Part shown: piece by piece, positions 1 through 9,190 of the stretch
Layout: the number at the start of each line of letters is the position of its first letter
How positions within the stretch are numbered: position 1 is the stretch's first letter
From: Verrucomicrobiota bacterium
GTDB taxonomy: Bacteria; Verrucomicrobiota; Verrucomicrobiia; Limisphaerales; JADJPG01
NCBI GenBank assembly: GCA_016713365.1
Contig: JADJPG010000078.1
Span: forward strand, 1-24,260
Direction: 5' to 3'
DNA length: 24,260 nucleotides
Notes under the pieces: generated by a model
Told to the model about the DNA's origin: nothing
The model's database searches: none
What the model saw: only the letters and a program-made list of their open reading frames with translations
Made by a program: the position numbers and the translations under genes

Positions 1-2
1 AG

Positions 3-632
3 TTGGTCGCTGCGCTGGATTCCGCCAACGGCTGGCAGCGGGACAAGGTGCAGATGCTTTTGCTTTGGCGGAACGATGCCGCCGCGGTCCCGTTGCTGGA
101 ATCGCTCGCGAGGGATTCGCGAAATCCATTGGCTCGACTGCACGCACTTTGCACGCTGGATGGTCTGGGGTGCCTGAAACCGGAACTGGTTGAGCGCGCA
201 CTGAGCGACTCGCATCCCGGCGTGCGTATCAATGCACTTCGCCTCGCGGAGCGCCATTCGAGCTCGGGTGTCATCGCGGCGGTGGCGAAGCTCGTGACGG
301 ATTCCGATCGCAAAGTCTTGCTCCAACTTGCCTGCACTCTGGGTGAGTGGCGCGATCCGAAGGCTGGTGAAGCGTTGGGCCGACTCGCGGTCGCGCAGCA
401 CGCAGACAAGTTCATCGCAGCGGCGGTCTTGAGCTCGGCTCTGCCGCACAGCGGTGCGCTCGTCGACGCTGTCGTCGCATCGGGCGGAGCCGCGCAAGCG
501 GTGTTCAATGAACCGTTGACCAGTCTCGCGCTGGCCACTAAACAGCGCGACTCGCTGGCCCGTCTGCTGCAGACTGTGTCCGCGTCGAGATCTGGCGAGT
601 TCACCGCGCGGGGAAATGGCAATGCTCTCTGA
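3..632 (+). CDS. PVC haem-binding HEAT-repeat protein, 5' part (partial, frameshifted)
   Basis: This is the middle part of a large exported protein of the Planctomycetes/Verrucomicrobia 'membrane-bound dehydrogenase plus haem domain' type. Its start lies left of the window: the frame is open to base 1 and there is no real start codon. The visible 209 residues are amphipathic helical repeats of HEAT type (for example RNPLARLHALCTLDGLG and HPGVRINALRLAERH). The frame closes at a TGA at 630-632, but the protein clearly continues in the next frame. Reading the GGGG run at 610-613 as GGG gives EFTAREMAMLSEFFD and joins it to the 616-1617 frame. In this family the repeats sit between an N-terminal beta-propeller-like dehydrogenase domain and a C-terminal cytochrome domain. 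The family assignment rests mainly on the downstream half. Confidence 0.72.
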   Translation: MVAALDSANGWQRDKVQMLLLWRNDAAAVPLLESLARDSRNPLARLHALCTLDGLGCLKPELVERALSDSHPGVRINALRLAERHSSSGVIAAVAKLVTDSDRKVLLQLACTLGEWRDPKAGEALGRLAVAQHADKFIAAAVLSSALPHSGALVDAVVASGGAAQAVFNEPLTSLALATKQRDSLARLLQTVSASRSGEFTARGNGNAL

Positions 633-1617
633 GTTCTTCGACACGGTCGCCCGAAAGACGACGAGCTGGCGCGAGCTGTTGAAGACGAATGAAGCCGACG
701 TGTTGGCGGAGAGGCTTCGATCCATCCCGGATCGTTTGGCCTCCGCGAAACGAATTGGTGGTGATTCAAATCAACCGGAGGCGGTGCGAGTCGCCGCTGC
801 GGGTCTGCTTGCGCGAGACGATTCTTTCCGCGCGGACGCGCTGAAGATTCTCGCGGCGCTGCTCGTGCCCAAGTCTTCTGCCGACATCCAGCGCAGCGCG
901 ATTCGGGCGCTCGGAGTGAGCGGGCATGTGGAGGTTCCGAACGTCATCGCCGAAGTCTGGCCCGGACTGGGGCCGGAAATGCGACTGGTCGCGCTGGACG
1001 AGTTGCTCGGTCGCGAACCGTGGGCGCTGGCGTTGGTTGGTTTGGTTGAGCAAGGGCGCATCAGTCCGAACGCGCTTGATGCGTCGCGTCGCGGTCGCTT
1101 ACTGCGGCATGGCTCGGGTCGGGTGAAACAGGCGGCGGCCAAGATCTTCAGCGAAGGCGGCACGACCTCGCGTGCGGAGGTGGTGCAGAGGTTTCGTCCG
1201 GCATTGGCGCTCGCGGGGGATGCGTCTCGGGGTGGAATCGTTTTCAACAAGCTGTGCGTCACCTGTCACAAGCGGGGCGAGCAGGGGAACGATGTGGGGC
1301 CGAATCTGCAATCTGTGGTGAATCATCCCGCTGAGAAGCTGCTCGTTTCGATCCTCGATCCCAACGCGAGCATCGAGCCCGGCTACACGGCGTATTCCGC
1401 GCAGCTGTCAGACGGCGAGGAGATTTACGGCATTGTCTCCGCCGAGACGGGAAACAGCCTGGTGATGAAACAAGCCGACGGCAAGACGCGCACTCTGCTG
1501 CGGTCAGGCATCACGGCGTTGCGCAGCGCGAATCTCTCGTTGATGCCGGAAGGGTTGGAAGCCGGCATGAGCCCGCAGGAACTGGCTGACCTGATTCGCT
1601 TCCTGCAGACGCCGTGA
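616..1617 (+). CDS. PVC-type haem-binding CxxCH domain protein, 3' part
   Basis: This is the C-terminal continuation of the protein at 3-632. Residues 1-200 of this frame are further HEAT-like helices (IQRSAIRALGVSGH, MRLVALDEL). From about residue 200 comes a c-type cytochrome domain: GDASRGGIVFNKLCVTCHKR carries the CxxCH haem site (C214, C217, H218), followed by GNDVGPNL and a late Met (LMPEGLE) that is a plausible axial ligand. This matches the Pirellula/Verrucomicrobium-type putative haem-binding domain. The haem requires export to the periplasm. The ATG at 616 is probably internal, not a true start: removing one G from the 610-613 run fuses both frames into one protein of at least 537 residues. 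The gene converges on the DUF1501 gene, with 16 bases between the two stops. Confidence 0.85.
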   Translation: MAMLSEFFDTVARKTTSWRELLKTNEADVLAERLRSIPDRLASAKRIGGDSNQPEAVRVAAAGLLARDDSFRADALKILAALLVPKSSADIQRSAIRALGVSGHVEVPNVIAEVWPGLGPEMRLVALDELLGREPWALALVGLVEQGRISPNALDASRRGRLLRHGSGRVKQAAAKIFSEGGTTSRAEVVQRFRPALALAGDASRGGIVFNKLCVTCHKRGEQGNDVGPNLQSVVNHPAEKLLVSILDPNASIEPGYTAYSAQLSDGEEIYGIVSAETGNSLVMKQADGKTRTLLRSGITALRSANLSLMPEGLEAGMSPQELADLIRFLQTP

Positions 1618-1635
1618 GGTAGCGCGTGCGGCGTC
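1608..1635. terminator. Hairpin between convergent genes
   Basis: A perfect 7-bp inverted repeat (GACGCCG at 1608-1614, CGGCGTC at 1629-1635) encloses a 14-base loop. It lies exactly between the convergent stop codons of the haem-binding protein (1615-1617, in the loop) and DUF1501 protein 1 (1634-1636). It has no T tract, so use as a bidirectional terminator is inferred from position and symmetry only. Confidence 0.35.
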
Positions 1636-3041
1636 AGGCGAGGATGTCCTTCACCACTTTGCCGTGGACATCGGTCAGGCGGAAGTCGCGGCCGGCGTGA
1701 TGATACGTGAGCTTCTCGTGGTCGAACCCGAGGCAGTGGAGGATCGTCGCTTGGATGTCGTGAACGTGGACTGGATTCTCCACCACGTGAAAGCCGAGAT
1801 CGTCCGTGGCCCCGTAGCTGAAGCCGCGCTTGATGCCACCGCCCGCCATCCAGATTGTGTAGGCCTGCGGGTGATGATCGCGACCCTGGCTGCGACCGAG
1901 CGCGGCATTGGATTCCACCATCGGCGTGCGACCAAACTCGCCGCCCCAGACGACGAGCGTGTCGTCGAGCAGGCCGAGGCGTTTTAAATCGGCGACCAGC
2001 GCGGCGCTGGCCTTGTCCGTCGTGGCGGCGTTGCTCTTCACGTTACCGGCCACGTCGCTGTGAGCGTCCCATCCTTCGTGGTAGATGTTCACAAACCGCA
2101 CGCCGCGCTCGATCATGCGCCGAGCCAGCAGGCAGGCGCGGGCGAAGGACGGCTTGTCCGGATCGCAGCCGTAGAGTTCCAGCGTCTCCTTGCTCTCGCT
2201 CTTCAAATTCATCAGTTCCGGCGCGGAGCTCTGAAGCTGGAAGGCCATTTCGTAGGACGCAATGCGGGTCGCGATTTCCGGATCGCCGTCGTTCGCGAGC
2301 CGGCGCCGGTTCAGCGCGCCGACGACATCGAGCGTGTCGCGTTGGAGTTTTGAATCCACGCCAGCCGGGCTGTTCACGTTGAGAATCGGTGGACCTTGAT
2401 TGCGGAAGCGCACGCCGGTGTAGACCGTTGGAAGGAATCCGCTCGACCACAACGCGGCACCGCCGCTCAAGCCGCTGCCGGTGCTCATCACGACGAACGC
2501 GGGAAGATTCTGCGTTTCCGCGCCGAGACCATACAGCGCCCACGAACCGATGCACGGCCGGCCGGGTTGCGAGAATCCGGTGTTGAAGAAGATTTGTGCG
2601 GGCGCGTGGTTGAACTGATCCGTGTGGACGGAGCGAACCAAGCAGATGTCATCCACCACTTTGGAGAGGTGCGGCAACATTTCGGACAACTCGGCACCGG
2701 ACTGACCGTGTTTCCCGAACTTGAAGCGCGGTCCTAGCACGGCGGCATCCGGTCGAATGAACGCGTAGCGTTGCCCGCCAATGACGGAGGGCGGGAGCGG
2801 TTTGCCTTCGAGCTTCGCAAGCTCCGGTTTGTTGTCGAAGAGCTCCAGCTGGCTCGGCGCGCCGGCCATGAACAGATGAATGACGCGCTTGGCCTTGCCC
2901 GCGAAATGAGGTTGGCGCGGTGCCAGCGGGGTTGCTTCCTGCGCCAGCGGCAAAGGCGCGGCCGGCGAGGGAATTGGTCAGCAGGCCAGCGAGGGCGATC
3001 TTGCCGAGGCCGATGAGGCAGTGTTGTTGCAGGGGATTCAT
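1634..3041 (-). CDS. DUF1501 family exported protein 1 (frameshifted near N terminus)
   Basis: A DUF1501 protein, a sulfatase/alkaline-phosphatase-fold family common in PVC bacteria and normally paired with PSD1 cytochromes; substrate unknown. Typical motifs are present: KRVIHLFMAGAPSQLELFDNKP near the N terminus (first part KRVIHLFMAGAPSQ), ERGVRFVNIYHEGWDAH, LVVWGGEFGRTPM, GRDHHPQAYTIWMAGGG, and a C-terminal HDIQATILHCLGFDHEKL region. The start at 3041 lies 2 bases after the stop of the PSD1 gene and encodes an export-like hydrophobic leader, MNPLQQHCLIGLGKIALAG. The leader frame and the body frame (open from 2953) differ by one base. Dropping one base around 2945-2960 joins them into about 468 residues. 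The leader lacks the twin-arginine motif usual for this family. Family call is secure; intactness is not. Confidence 0.88.
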
Positions 3042-3043
3042 AC

Positions 3044-6000
3044 TCAGCCTTTGGTAATCATCTCATCGAGGTTCATGATGGCGCGCGCGAGAGTGGCCCA
3101 CGCCGCGCGCTGGGCGACATCGCCCTCGCCGTCGCCCGCGATCTGTTTTGCGTCCAATTCAGCGCTGGCGATGCGTTGCTTCTGTGCTTCGAAGAACTTC
3201 ACAAGCATCGCGACTTCGTCCTTCGTTGGCGGACGGGTGAGGCAACGACGGAACGCGTAGCGGACGCGGTCCTCAACAGAGCCTTCGCGTGCGGCGAGGA
3301 GCTTGCCCATCGCTTGTGAGACTTCGACGAAGAAGACGTCGTTCAGCAGCGTGAGCGCCTGGAGCGGCGTGTTCGAAACGTCGCGGCGTGCGACGCACGA
3401 TTCACCGGTCGGCGCGTCGAAGGTGTTGAACATGGCGAACGGCGCCGTGCGTTTCATGAAGGTGTAGAGGCTGCGGCGGTGGCGATCTTCGCCCGTGCTG
3501 GTCGGCCAGCTGGAGCCGCCGTAGGCGACTTCCGTCACGCCGGCGGGCTGCGGTGGATACACACTAGGGCCGCCCATCTTTGCAGAGAGCAGTCCGCTGG
3601 CGCGCAGCGCGGCGTCACGGATGATTTCAGCTTCGAGCCGGATGCTGGGTCCGCGTGCGAGCAACCGGTTCTCTGAATCTTTGGCGAGCATCTGCGGCGT
3701 GGCGCGAGACGACTGCTGGTAGGTCGCGCTCATCACGATCTGCTTGTGCAGCTTCTTCAGCGACCAGCCTTGCTTCATGAAGTCCACGGCCAGCCAGTCG
3801 AGCAGCTCGGGATGCGACGGCGCCTCGCCTTGGAAGCCAAAGTCCTCGGTGGTGCGGACGAGGCCGCGGCCGAAGAAGGCCTGCCATTGACGGTTCACGG
3901 TGACGCGGGCCGTGAGCGGATTCTCGCGTGCAACCAGCCAGCGTGCGAAACCGACGCGGTTGCGGGGCAGCGAATCCGGGAACGGAGCGATGGCGCTAAG
4001 CACGCCGGCTTCGACGCGTTCCGTGGGCTGGAGGAATTCGCCGCGTTTGTGAATGAACGTCGGGCGCGGATTCTCCGGCGGCCGCTCGCGCATCACCAGC
4101 GTGATGGGATGCGTGGGTGGCTTGCGGAGTTGCTCGATCTCTTTCCGTGCGCTGGCGAGCTCCGGCGCGTTCAGCAGGAACTGTTCGCGCAACGTCTGGC
4201 GCTGGACGGCGGTGAGCTGCGTGTCGGCAATGTGCAGGAGCTGCGCGAGATCGTCGTTCAGGCTGTTGGCTTCGGCACCGCCGGCTTGGGTGGTTACCGA
4301 AATCCGGAAACGTCCGAGTGAGCACGCGTAGTGACGGCCGAACATCATCTTGAGCTGAAGTTCGCCCGCGTCAGCCAGGGGTTCTTCGAGGACGAACACG
4401 GCTTCATGACGTTCGCCCTCGCGTCCGGCTGTGGACCAACCTGTTTGCGGATCGCCATCCGTCGCGAGCTTCGCGCTGGCACTGCCGCCGTAGGTGTTCT
4501 TCGCGTAGCTTTCGCTGGCACGAGCAATCTTCAACTGCCTACCGCCGGCGAAGAGCTGGAACTCGCCCATAAAGAAATCGCCCTTCGGCCCTTCGTAATA
4601 GGTCATGCCCGGGCCGTGATGCGGCAACCGATCGTCCGGCATTGCCTCGAGGCGGATGGCAGTGATGCCGCGCAGCTCGGGACGGAACTTCAGTTCGTAG
4701 GTGTCATTCTTCGAGATGTCGCCGCTCGCGAAGATGGAATTGTCCGGCTGCACGGTGAGCAGCGGAAGATTCGATTTCGCTTCGGCGGGCTTGAGCGCGG
4801 TCCAGCGCACGGCGCGTTTCCGTTCGCGCGTCAGCCATTCATTGAAGCGGGTGTCGACGAGTTCCCGGCGCCGGATCTCGAGTGGACGATGGTCGCTGGC
4901 CGGCGCGCCGAAGCTGATGCGCGGACGACCGATGAGATGCTGGCCACCGTAGTTTTGGTCCAGCTTCACGACGAAGCGTGTGCCGCCCGCGAATCCCACG
5001 GCGGTGTCGAACTGAAACGTCGCTGTGTGATTGGCATTGAGCTTCTTGTCCTCTTCTTGAACGGCCCAACCGGTCTGTGACTTGCCATCGAACGCGTTGC
5101 CGACCGGGAATTCCTTCTGCTCCACGTCCGCCTTGGCGGAGCTGATCTTCACGGGCGTGATCTGATTGGGCGTGTTCCGCGGCGATGCGGTGATGGTAAT
5201 CTCGGTGAGCACGAAGTTGCCGTGTTTGGTCCGACCCGGACCTTTGTTCGAGAGCGCCTTGTCGGTCAACGCTTCGAGCCGCAGGGAATGGACGTTCGTC
5301 AGGTCGGTGTCGAAGACGAACGTGTAGGAATCCTTGTCCGGGCTGGCTCCAGCGAACAGCGCGGAACCGTCGTCCTGCAACTTGCTGGTTTCACCGCTCG
5401 CGGCTTGGGCGGAGGTTGGCTGCGGCGTGGACCACTGTTCGGTTTCAATCGGGAACTTGTCCGCCAGTTGCGCGAGAAGCTTCGATGCCTTCTCCAAGTT
5501 CGCGCGATGTTCCTTCTCCCAGCCCGGCTTGGGCAGGTCTAGGTCCGGCTCGTCGGCGTTGTTCATGAACGCCATCATCTGAAAATACTCCCGGTGCGTG
5601 ATCGGATCGTATTTGTGCGTGTGACATTGCGCGCATCCCACGGTCAAGCCGAGCCAGGTGGAGCCCGTGGTGGCGACGCGGTCCGTCATCGCGTGGAAAC
5701 GGAACTCCAGCGGATCAATGCCGCCTTCCTCGTTCAACATCGTGTTGCGATGAAAGCCGGTGGCGACGATTTGATCGACCGTGGCGTTTGGCAGCATGTC
5801 ACCGGCGATCTGTTCGATCGTGAATTGGTCAAACGGCATGTCGGCGTTCAAGGCTTTGATCACCCAGTCGCGCCACGGCCAGATTGTCCGCTGACGATCC
5901 TTCTCGTACCCGTTGGAGTCGGCGTAGCGGGCGAGGTCCATCCAGCGCCGCGCCCAGCGTTCGCCGTATTGCGGCGAGGCAAGGAGCCGGTCGACGACCT

Positions 6001-6628
6001 TTTCAAAGGCATCGCGCGAACGGTCATTCACGAACGCGTCTGCTTCGTCGGGCGTGGGCGGAAGTCCGATGAGGTCGAGGTAAACCCGGCGGACGAGCGT
6101 GTAACGATCGGCGGGTGCGGACGGCGCGAGCTTCTCCTTCTCGAGTCGCGCCAACACGAACTGGTCGATGGGATTCTGCACCCAAGATTTTTTCTTCACC
6201 GAAGGCGGGGTGGTTGCCACGGGCGGAGCGAAGGCCCAGTGCTGCTTGTATTCGCCGCCGGCGGCGACCCAGCGCTTGAGGATGTCCTTCTCCGTAGCGG
6301 TCAAAACCACCTTCGTGCTCGGCGGCGGCATCACCTCATCTTCGTCCTTGGTGAAGATGCGTTTCACCAGTTCACTGTCGTCGACCTTGCCCGGGACGAG
6401 CGCGATCGCCCCGGACTTCGCCGGGTGCAATGCCGATTCACGCACATCCAGGCGAAGGTTTCCCTTTCGCGTGGCGTCGTCGGGGCCGTGGCACTTGAAA
6501 CAGTGGCGGGAAAGCAGGGGACGCACTTCCCGTGTGAAGTCCGGCGCGCCGGCCGTGGTCGCGGCGGCGGACGACAGAGAAGCGACGGCGCACAGCCATC
6601 CGAGGAGCAAAATGATTCGATTGTTCAT
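3044..6628 (-). CDS. PSD1 protein 1: PSC1 cytochrome-DUF1549-DUF1553
   Basis: A 1194-residue exported protein with the classic PVC layout. Residues 1-24 are a signal peptide (MNNRIILLLGWLCAVASLSS). A PSC1 cytochrome domain follows, with CFKCH at 43-47. DUF1549 spans about 150-350 (NPIDQFVLARL, YLDLIGLPPTPDE) and ends in a second CxxCH, CAQCH at 332-336. Two related discoidin-like modules occupy about 423-575 and 633-780. DUF1553 fills about 880-1194 (FARWLVARENPLTARVTVNR, HPELLDWLA, and the terminal LDEMITKG). I chose ATG 6628 because it opens the signal peptide; the frame stays open 198 bases further upstream but encodes nothing family-like there. The DUF1501 gene follows after 2 bases, so the two are surely co-transcribed. 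The biochemical role is unknown; periplasmic electron transfer linked to polymer breakdown is the usual suggestion. Confidence 0.92.
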   Translation of the reverse strand: MNNRIILLLGWLCAVASLSSAAATTAGAPDFTREVRPLLSRHCFKCHGPDDATRKGNLRLDVRESALHPAKSGAIALVPGKVDDSELVKRIFTKDEDEVMPPPSTKVVLTATEKDILKRWVAAGGEYKQHWAFAPPVATTPPSVKKKSWVQNPIDQFVLARLEKEKLAPSAPADRYTLVRRVYLDLIGLPPTPDEADAFVNDRSRDAFEKVVDRLLASPQYGERWARRWMDLARYADSNGYEKDRQRTIWPWRDWVIKALNADMPFDQFTIEQIAGDMLPNATVDQIVATGFHRNTMLNEEGGIDPLEFRFHAMTDRVATTGSTWLGLTVGCAQCHTHKYDPITHREYFQMMAFMNNADEPDLDLPKPGWEKEHRANLEKASKLLAQLADKFPIETEQWSTPQPTSAQAASGETSKLQDDGSALFAGASPDKDSYTFVFDTDLTNVHSLRLEALTDKALSNKGPGRTKHGNFVLTEITITASPRNTPNQITPVKISSAKADVEQKEFPVGNAFDGKSQTGWAVQEEDKKLNANHTATFQFDTAVGFAGGTRFVVKLDQNYGGQHLIGRPRISFGAPASDHRPLEIRRRELVDTRFNEWLTRERKRAVRWTALKPAEAKSNLPLLTVQPDNSIFASGDISKNDTYELKFRPELRGITAIRLEAMPDDRLPHHGPGMTYYEGPKGDFFMGEFQLFAGGRQLKIARASESYAKNTYGGSASAKLATDGDPQTGWSTAGREGERHEAVFVLEEPLADAGELQLKMMFGRHYACSLGRFRISVTTQAGGAEANSLNDDLAQLLHIADTQLTAVQRQTLREQFLLNAPELASARKEIEQLRKPPTHPITLVMRERPPENPRPTFIHKRGEFLQPTERVEAGVLSAIAPFPDSLPRNRVGFARWLVARENPLTARVTVNRQWQAFFGRGLVRTTEDFGFQGEAPSHPELLDWLAVDFMKQGWSLKKLHKQIVMSATYQQSSRATPQMLAKDSENRLLARGPSIRLEAEIIRDAALRASGLLSAKMGGPSVYPPQPAGVTEVAYGGSSWPTSTGEDRHRRSLYTFMKRTAPFAMFNTFDAPTGESCVARRDVSNTPLQALTLLNDVFFVEVSQAMGKLLAAREGSVEDRVRYAFRRCLTRPPTKDEVAMLVKFFEAQKQRIASAELDAKQIAGDGEGDVAQRAAWATLARAIMNLDEMITKG

Positions 6629-6862
6629 GGACTGCCTGATCGGTCTCACGCCACCGGCGGCTTGCATCGGCGCGCGGCGTTTAGCCAACACGGAAGTGTG
6701 GTGCGACGACAGCGCTACCGCAACGGTTCTTCCGCCGCGAGAGACATATCGACTGACTGCCGGGTCGCGCCGGCTATTCAGCGGCGATGGGCGGGAACCT
6801 TTGTTCTTTCTTGTGCTGCTCGTCACCTGAAGAGGGTGCCCGGACGCGGATTCACGAGCCGC
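6629..6862. other. Intergenic leader upstream of PSD1 protein 1
   Basis: These 234 bases separate the GH32 stop from the PSD1 start, both on the minus strand. The PSD1 frame is open through most of it, but the encoded residues are Arg/Ser-rich and unlike the family. I see no convincing promoter, riboswitch, small gene or terminator hairpin here. The gap is long enough to hold a separate promoter for the PSD1-DUF1501 pair. Confidence 0.4.
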
Positions 6863-9031
6863 CTACTTCGTCAGCCACGCCGAATTCAGTTCGTAAGCGT
6901 CTAGCTTGGTGAACTTCACTGCGCCGCTCTTCACGGCGGCGCCGAGCATGAGGTCGGTGGCTTTCGGCTGGAAGGGCATGGGCACGTAGCACAGGCCGTC
7001 GCTGGCGAAGACTTCGAGACCGGTGCGGTCGCAGTAGATCGTCAGACGCTGCTTGCCGTTCCGGAGCGGCGCGGGGGCGCGATGGCCGTTGACGGTGAGT
7101 TCTTGTTTCTTCGCGTCGTAAGTGATCGCGCAGCCGCGGACGTTGAAGGTGACTTCGCTGTCAGCGACGGGTGTGAATTCCGCGCGGAGTTCGACGAGTT
7201 CGGCGTTCACTTTGGCGAGCGGGTTCGGGCTGGTGGGCGTCAGGGTGCCGGCTTTTATGCGATGCGTCTTGGCGCGCAGCTTCGCGAGTTCTTTCACGGG
7301 CGTGAAGGTCAGGCGCGGGCCGTCGGCGGTGGAGATGAGCTGGAGCTCGAGCGGCACGGTCATGGACTGGTTGAACGGCATGCCTTTCGTCTCGGTTTGG
7401 AACCAGCCGATTTGGATGCGGCGTCCGTCCTTCTTCGGGATGTCGCTGAAGGTTTGGGGGGCATAGAAGCCGCGACCGCGGTGCCCGGGCAGCTTGGATT
7501 GTTCGGCGCTGAACTTCGTGCCATCGAAGTTACCGATGGCGTATTCGCTGTTCGCGCCAAGCAACACCCACTTCTTGGTCGACGCATCGCCATCCACCGG
7601 TAGCTCAAAGAAGTCCGGGCACTCGAAGAGGTACGGTTTCCCGACGGCGTCGCCATCGGTGATGCTGGCCAGCGTCCAGTCGCGCAGGTTCGGCGAGGTG
7701 AAGAAATGGATCGTGTGTTTCTTCTGCCACTCGACATAGAGCACCATCACCCAACGCTTCGTCGGCTCGTGCCACAGGACCTTTGGGTCACGATTGCCAC
7801 CGGTGATTTGTTTCACGACGGGATTGCCGCTGTATTTCGTGAAGTTCCGTCCGTCGGTGCTGTAGGCGATGCATTGCACGGTGGGATTCCCGGCGGCGGT
7901 GTAGATCAGCACGAGCGGCGGTTTGCCGCCCTTGCCGAAGCCGCTGGTATTCTTCCAGTCAACGACCGCACTCCCGCTGAACATGGGACCGAAGTTGTCC
8001 GGTGCCAGTTTGTCACCAAGTTCCTCCCAGTGAATCAGGTCGCGGCTGACGGCGTGGCCCCAGTGCATGTTGCCCCAGCCCCAGCCGTAGGGGTTGTGCT
8101 GGAAGAAGAGGTGATACTCGCCGTTGAAGAACACCAGGCCGTTCGGGTCGTTGTTCCAGCCGCGTTTCGGCGAGAAGTGGAACTGCCCGCGCAACGGCTC
8201 GCGGTAGAGATTTTCCGCGCCCTTGATTTCGTCGCTCTGCTCGATGGCGCTGAGTGCAGTGGAATCCTCAGGTAGGCGGTCGACCTGCAAGGTGACTGTC
8301 TTGCCCTTCCATGCGCTAACATCCATCGGCGCCCACCAATCCGGCTCGCCATTCGCCAGACCGATGTCATTGCGCACCTCCACGCGGCCATCGACAAGCG
8401 TCGTGACCTTGCGCGTGGGACCGTTCTTGATCGGCAGATTCAGGTAACGCTTCTCGATTTTGAAATCGCGCCTGGCATTCGTGACGAGCCCAGGCGGCTG
8501 ACGATCGGTCTGGACGATGTGATCGACATTGAGGTGCCCCCAGCCGCCGGTGGCGTTGTCGATGATTTTAATTACCGCGGTCTGTCCCGCGAACTCGCCC
8601 ACGTCCCACGACTCGGGCGCGAGCATTTCGCTGCCACCGGGCTTGTCATTCGGGCCGGTCGCGCTGCGGACGACCTTTCCGCCGACGAGCAAGTTGAGCG
8701 CGAGCTTCTCGGTGTTCTTTCCGCCGCCGATCAGGAAGCCAATGTAACGTCGCTCAATCTTGAATTCCGGCGACGTGAGCGTGCCCGTCGTGTTGTCGCC
8801 CTTGTAGAACGAGTTCACCAAACCCTTGCCCTTGAATCCATCGACCTGCATCTGCCCCGGCAACGTGCCGCGCGCTGGTCCCGGACCGAACGCTTCTCCG
8901 GTCGCCTTCCACGAGACGTAGTCGGCACCTTCGAAGTCCGCGACGACGAGGTCGTCCGCAGCGGATGCGTAAAGCGGTAGGACGATGGCAGAGAGCAGCA
9001 GTCCGAATCCAAGGCGATGGTTGATCTTCAT
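6863..9031 (-). CDS. GH32 levanase/fructanase-type glycoside hydrolase
   Basis: A secreted glycoside hydrolase family 32 enzyme, expected to cleave beta-fructosides such as levan, inulin or sucrose with retention of configuration. The 722 residues start with a signal peptide ending near YASAA (24). Residues about 28-175 form a carbohydrate-binding-like beta sandwich (FLIGGGKNTEKLALNLLVGG, GGWGHLNVDHIVQTD). About 185-265 is a DUF4980-like segment typical of levanases. The five-bladed propeller follows with all three catalytic motifs: WNNDPNG at 292-298 (nucleophile D295), RDP at 414-416, and ECPDFF with acid/base E470. The C-terminal beta-sandwich runs from about 590. ATG 9031 is chosen for the leader; no strong ribosome binding site is visible. 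Exact substrate (levan, inulin, sucrose) cannot be told from sequence alone. Confidence 0.95.
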   Translation of the reverse strand: MKINHRLGFGLLLSAIVLPLYASAADDLVVADFEGADYVSWKATGEAFGPGPARGTLPGQMQVDGFKGKGLVNSFYKGDNTTGTLTSPEFKIERRYIGFLIGGGKNTEKLALNLLVGGKVVRSATGPNDKPGGSEMLAPESWDVGEFAGQTAVIKIIDNATGGWGHLNVDHIVQTDRQPPGLVTNARRDFKIEKRYLNLPIKNGPTRKVTTLVDGRVEVRNDIGLANGEPDWWAPMDVSAWKGKTVTLQVDRLPEDSTALSAIEQSDEIKGAENLYREPLRGQFHFSPKRGWNNDPNGLVFFNGEYHLFFQHNPYGWGWGNMHWGHAVSRDLIHWEELGDKLAPDNFGPMFSGSAVVDWKNTSGFGKGGKPPLVLIYTAAGNPTVQCIAYSTDGRNFTKYSGNPVVKQITGGNRDPKVLWHEPTKRWVMVLYVEWQKKHTIHFFTSPNLRDWTLASITDGDAVGKPYLFECPDFFELPVDGDASTKKWVLLGANSEYAIGNFDGTKFSAEQSKLPGHRGRGFYAPQTFSDIPKKDGRRIQIGWFQTETKGMPFNQSMTVPLELQLISTADGPRLTFTPVKELAKLRAKTHRIKAGTLTPTSPNPLAKVNAELVELRAEFTPVADSEVTFNVRGCAITYDAKKQELTVNGHRAPAPLRNGKQRLTIYCDRTGLEVFASDGLCYVPMPFQPKATDLMLGAAVKSGAVKFTKLDAYELNSAWLTK

Positions 9032-9190
9032 TCCAGTGGGGCTGAGTGTTGGCGACAGTTATTTCGAGCGCGTTAAATGACGTTCGGCAAGTTCGAGAGA
9101 GCGCAGCCAGTCGAACATTTCCACGGAATGACCGCCAGCGCGATTCTCGTCGGTCGTTTCGACGGCGAGTGACGGCCGGCTCGCGTCTGC

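Noticed and set aside
2160..2200. LRLRSGQA-like peptide in a shadow frame, resembling a dispersed repeat of Pedosphaera-type genomes
   Set aside because: The DUF1501 frame is continuous and family-typical here (ELYGCDPDKPSFARACLLARR region), so the resemblance is probably chance.
6629..6826. 66-codon N-terminal extension of PSD1 protein 1
   Set aside because: The extension is Ser/Arg-rich and would bury the signal peptide that starts at ATG 6628.
5594..6904. 436-codon open frame on the plus strand
   Set aside because: It is the antisense shadow of PSD1 protein 1, whose domains and CxxCH motifs are clear. Its translation is Arg/Gly/Val-rich with no recognisable domain.
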